A program made the position numbers and the translations under genes. A stretch of DNA of 64,000 nucleotides. Source: DASXYG01 sp036502625. Its GTDB lineage: Bacteria > Actinomycetota > Actinomycetes > Streptosporangiales > Streptosporangiaceae. The stretch covers positions 19,017 to 83,016 of the forward strand of contig DASXYG010000074.1 of the NCBI GenBank assembly GCA_036502625.1, read 5' to 3'. Below are positions 62,635 to 64,000 of the stretch, in pieces. The notes beneath the pieces are model-generated. The model made no database searches and was not told the DNA's origin. It saw nothing but the letters and a program-made list of their open reading frames with translations. How positions within the stretch are numbered: position 1 is the first letter of the stretch; each line of letters starts with the position of its first letter.

Positions 62635-63360
62635 TCAGGATCCCCCGCGCAGCAGGGCCTCCGCGACGCACGCCGGGTGGGCCGCGCCCATGATCGCGCC
62701 CATCACGGCCACCCCGTACGCCCCGGACGAACGGCACGCCGCCGCCCGGTCCGGGGTGATCCCGCCGAGCGCGAACACCGGCGGGCATCCGGGCGTGTCG
62801 CGCACGAGTCCGGACAGCCCGCCCGTACCGAGCGCGGGCCCGTAGCCCGGCTTGGACGCGGTCGCGTACACCGGGGAGAGCGTCACGTAGCCGACCCCCA
62901 GCCGCACGGCCTCCGCCAGCTCCGCCGCATCGTGACAGGACCGCCCGACGAGGAGCCCCGTACGGTCCCGCGGTGGCGCCTCGTCCCGCGCCAGGTGAAC
63001 GCCCGCGGCGCCCGCGTCCCGGGCCAGCCCCGCATCCGAGGCGATGATCAGAACACCCCCGACCGGTTCAAGGACCCCCCGCAAGGCCAGCGCCAAGGCG
63101 GCCCGCTCCCGTACGGAAAGATCCTTCTCCCGAAGAACAACCCCCCGCACCCCACCCCGCACCGCCCCCGCCACGGTTCCCGCGAGCGACCGCCCCGCGG
63201 CCTCCGCGGCCCGCCGATCCGTAAGGAGAAGGAGAGGCGGAAGCCCCCCGCCACGGCCCCGGCGGACGCCCGCAGATGCGGACGCAGACGCGGACGCAGA
63301 CGCGGACGCGGGCGCGGGCGGTGGCGGTGGTGAGCCGGAGCCGCACCCAGCCCCGCTCAC
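62635..63360 (-). CDS. Thiamine-phosphate synthase family protein (ThiE/TenI) with Ala-Ser repeat extension
   Basis: 241 residues if GTG 63360 is the start; no nearer in-frame ATG, GTG or TTG exists. Residues 1-40 are Pro/Ala/Ser-rich, with an (Ala-Ser)n run encoded by a hexameric DNA repeat. The barrel follows: VVLREKDLSVRERAAL, VLIIASDAGLARDAGAAGVHL, GRSCHDAAELAEAV, YVTLSPVYATASKPGYGPALG and FALGGITPDRA. ThiE enzymes usually have an ND pair where SD is seen here, so thiamine synthesis versus a TenI-like role is unresolved. Confidence 0.75.
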   Translation of the reverse strand: MSGAGCGSGSPPPPPAPASASASASASASAGVRRGRGGGLPPLLLLTDRRAAEAAGRSLAGTVAGAVRGGVRGVVLREKDLSVRERAALALALRGVLEPVGGVLIIASDAGLARDAGAAGVHLARDEAPPRDRTGLLVGRSCHDAAELAEAVRLGVGYVTLSPVYATASKPGYGPALGTGGLSGLVRDTPGCPPVFALGGITPDRAAACRSSGAYGVAVMGAIMGAAHPACVAEALLRGGS

Positions 63361-64000
63361 GACGCCCCGCCCGCAACAACAGCCGCGCCCCGAACGGGGC
63401 CGCCCCCGATCCCGCTCACGGCGCCACGCCCAGAATGACGACCCGGCCGTGGGCCGGGCGAGGTGGGGACAGGGCGGGGCCGTACCCAGCCCCAATCACA
63501 GCGCCACGCCCGGAATGACGGCTCGGCCCTGGACGGGGCAGGGTGACGCCCCGCCCCCTCCGACCGCGGTGCCCTGCTGGGGGTGGCGGCGGGGCCCCTG
63601 GGTCGGGCGGGGTGGGGACAGGGCCGGGCGGGGTGGGGACAGGGCCGGGCCGCACCCAGACCGATCACGGAACCACGCCCGGACTGAAGCCCCGACCGCA
63701 GGCGGACGGGGCGAGGACAGGGCGGGGCCGCGCCCAGCCCTGATCACGGCGCCCGGCCAGGGACGGCGGCCGGGGCGTGGGCGGAGCGGGGCCCCGCCCC
63801 GTCCGATCGCGGCGCCCTGCCAGGGGTGACGGCCGGGCCCTGGGCAGGGCGGGGTGGGAGCAGGGCGGGGCCGTACCCAAACCCGATCGCGGGCCACGCC
63901 CGGAATGACAGCTCGGCCCCGGGCGGGGCGGGGTGGGGTGGGGCCCCGTCCGAACGCGGCGCCCTGCCGGGGGTGGCGGCGGGGCCCCTGGGTCGGGCGG
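63361..64000. repeat. GC-rich imperfect tandem repeat array, continues past right edge
   Basis: Recurring units of about 60-130 bp, with two alternating themes. One holds GTACCCAGCCC..ATCAC, GCCACGCCCGGAATGAC and GGGTGGGGACAGGGC; the other holds CCCTGCCGGGGGTGGCGG and GGGGCCCCTGGGTCGGGCGG. The second appears at 63572-63610 and 63962-64000 with one difference in 39 bases. Open frames here are by-products of composition; no gene is supported. Confidence 0.7.

Noticed and set aside
63361..64000. CRISPR array or coding genes in the right-edge repeats
   Set aside because: Repeats vary in length and sequence, with no unique spacers; overlapping open frames on both strands only reflect extreme GC content.

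Overview
The window is very GC-rich, gene-dense DNA with ATGA/GTGA operon overlaps, many GTG starts and GC-rich Shine-Dalgarno sites. Its markers (RbpA, polyprenyl-phosphate mannose synthase next to Lnt, F420-type oxidoreductase, SCO6146-like SAM methyltransferase, several ECF sigma factors) point to a filamentous actinomycete chromosome. A Streptosporangiales/Thermomonosporaceae-type organism is my guess, not a demonstrated fact. I saw no transposase, phage module, tRNA, rRNA or CRISPR array.

Left part (1-17.4 kb): cobN runs off the left edge on the minus strand behind a cobalamin riboswitch, and it carries an unusual repetitive insert. Divergent from it are a metal amidohydrolase and a DUF3100 membrane protein, then a DGPF protein with its ECF42 sigma factor and a recognisable ECF42 promoter. 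Next come a SAM methyltransferase, a LuxR-type two-component system, an AraC regulator, malate dehydrogenase, proline iminopeptidase, two paralogous four-cysteine secreted proteins, a DinB-like protein and a 14-TM drug exporter.

Catabolic middle (17.4-41 kb): an acyl-CoA module (two overlapping acyl-CoA dehydrogenases, an ADP-forming acyl-CoA synthetase, a divergent enoyl-CoA hydratase, a TetR regulator) has paired operator-like inverted repeats between its divergent arms. A TetR-controlled seven-gene operon follows: two YtcJ-type amidohydrolases with a complete dipeptide/oligopeptide-type ABC importer. After a SigG-like sigma factor comes a minus-strand LacI-regulated operon joining a sugar ABC importer to an exported nucleoside hydrolase.

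Right part (41-64 kb): a membrane protein with a degenerate kinase N-lobe is divergent from a MoxR-DUF58-VWA operon. Then come housekeeping and small genes, a GDPD-MFS pair, an ECF41 module with matching promoters on both sides of the intergenic region, a MarR/DoxX divergon, an M20 peptidase, and the rbpA-fxsA-ppm-lnt block with a SigR-type promoter before rbpA. The window ends in a thiE-like gene with an Ala-Ser repeat extension and a GC-rich imperfect tandem repeat array that runs off the right edge.

Functions were assigned from residues and motifs visible in the translations and from remembered family features. No database search was run.
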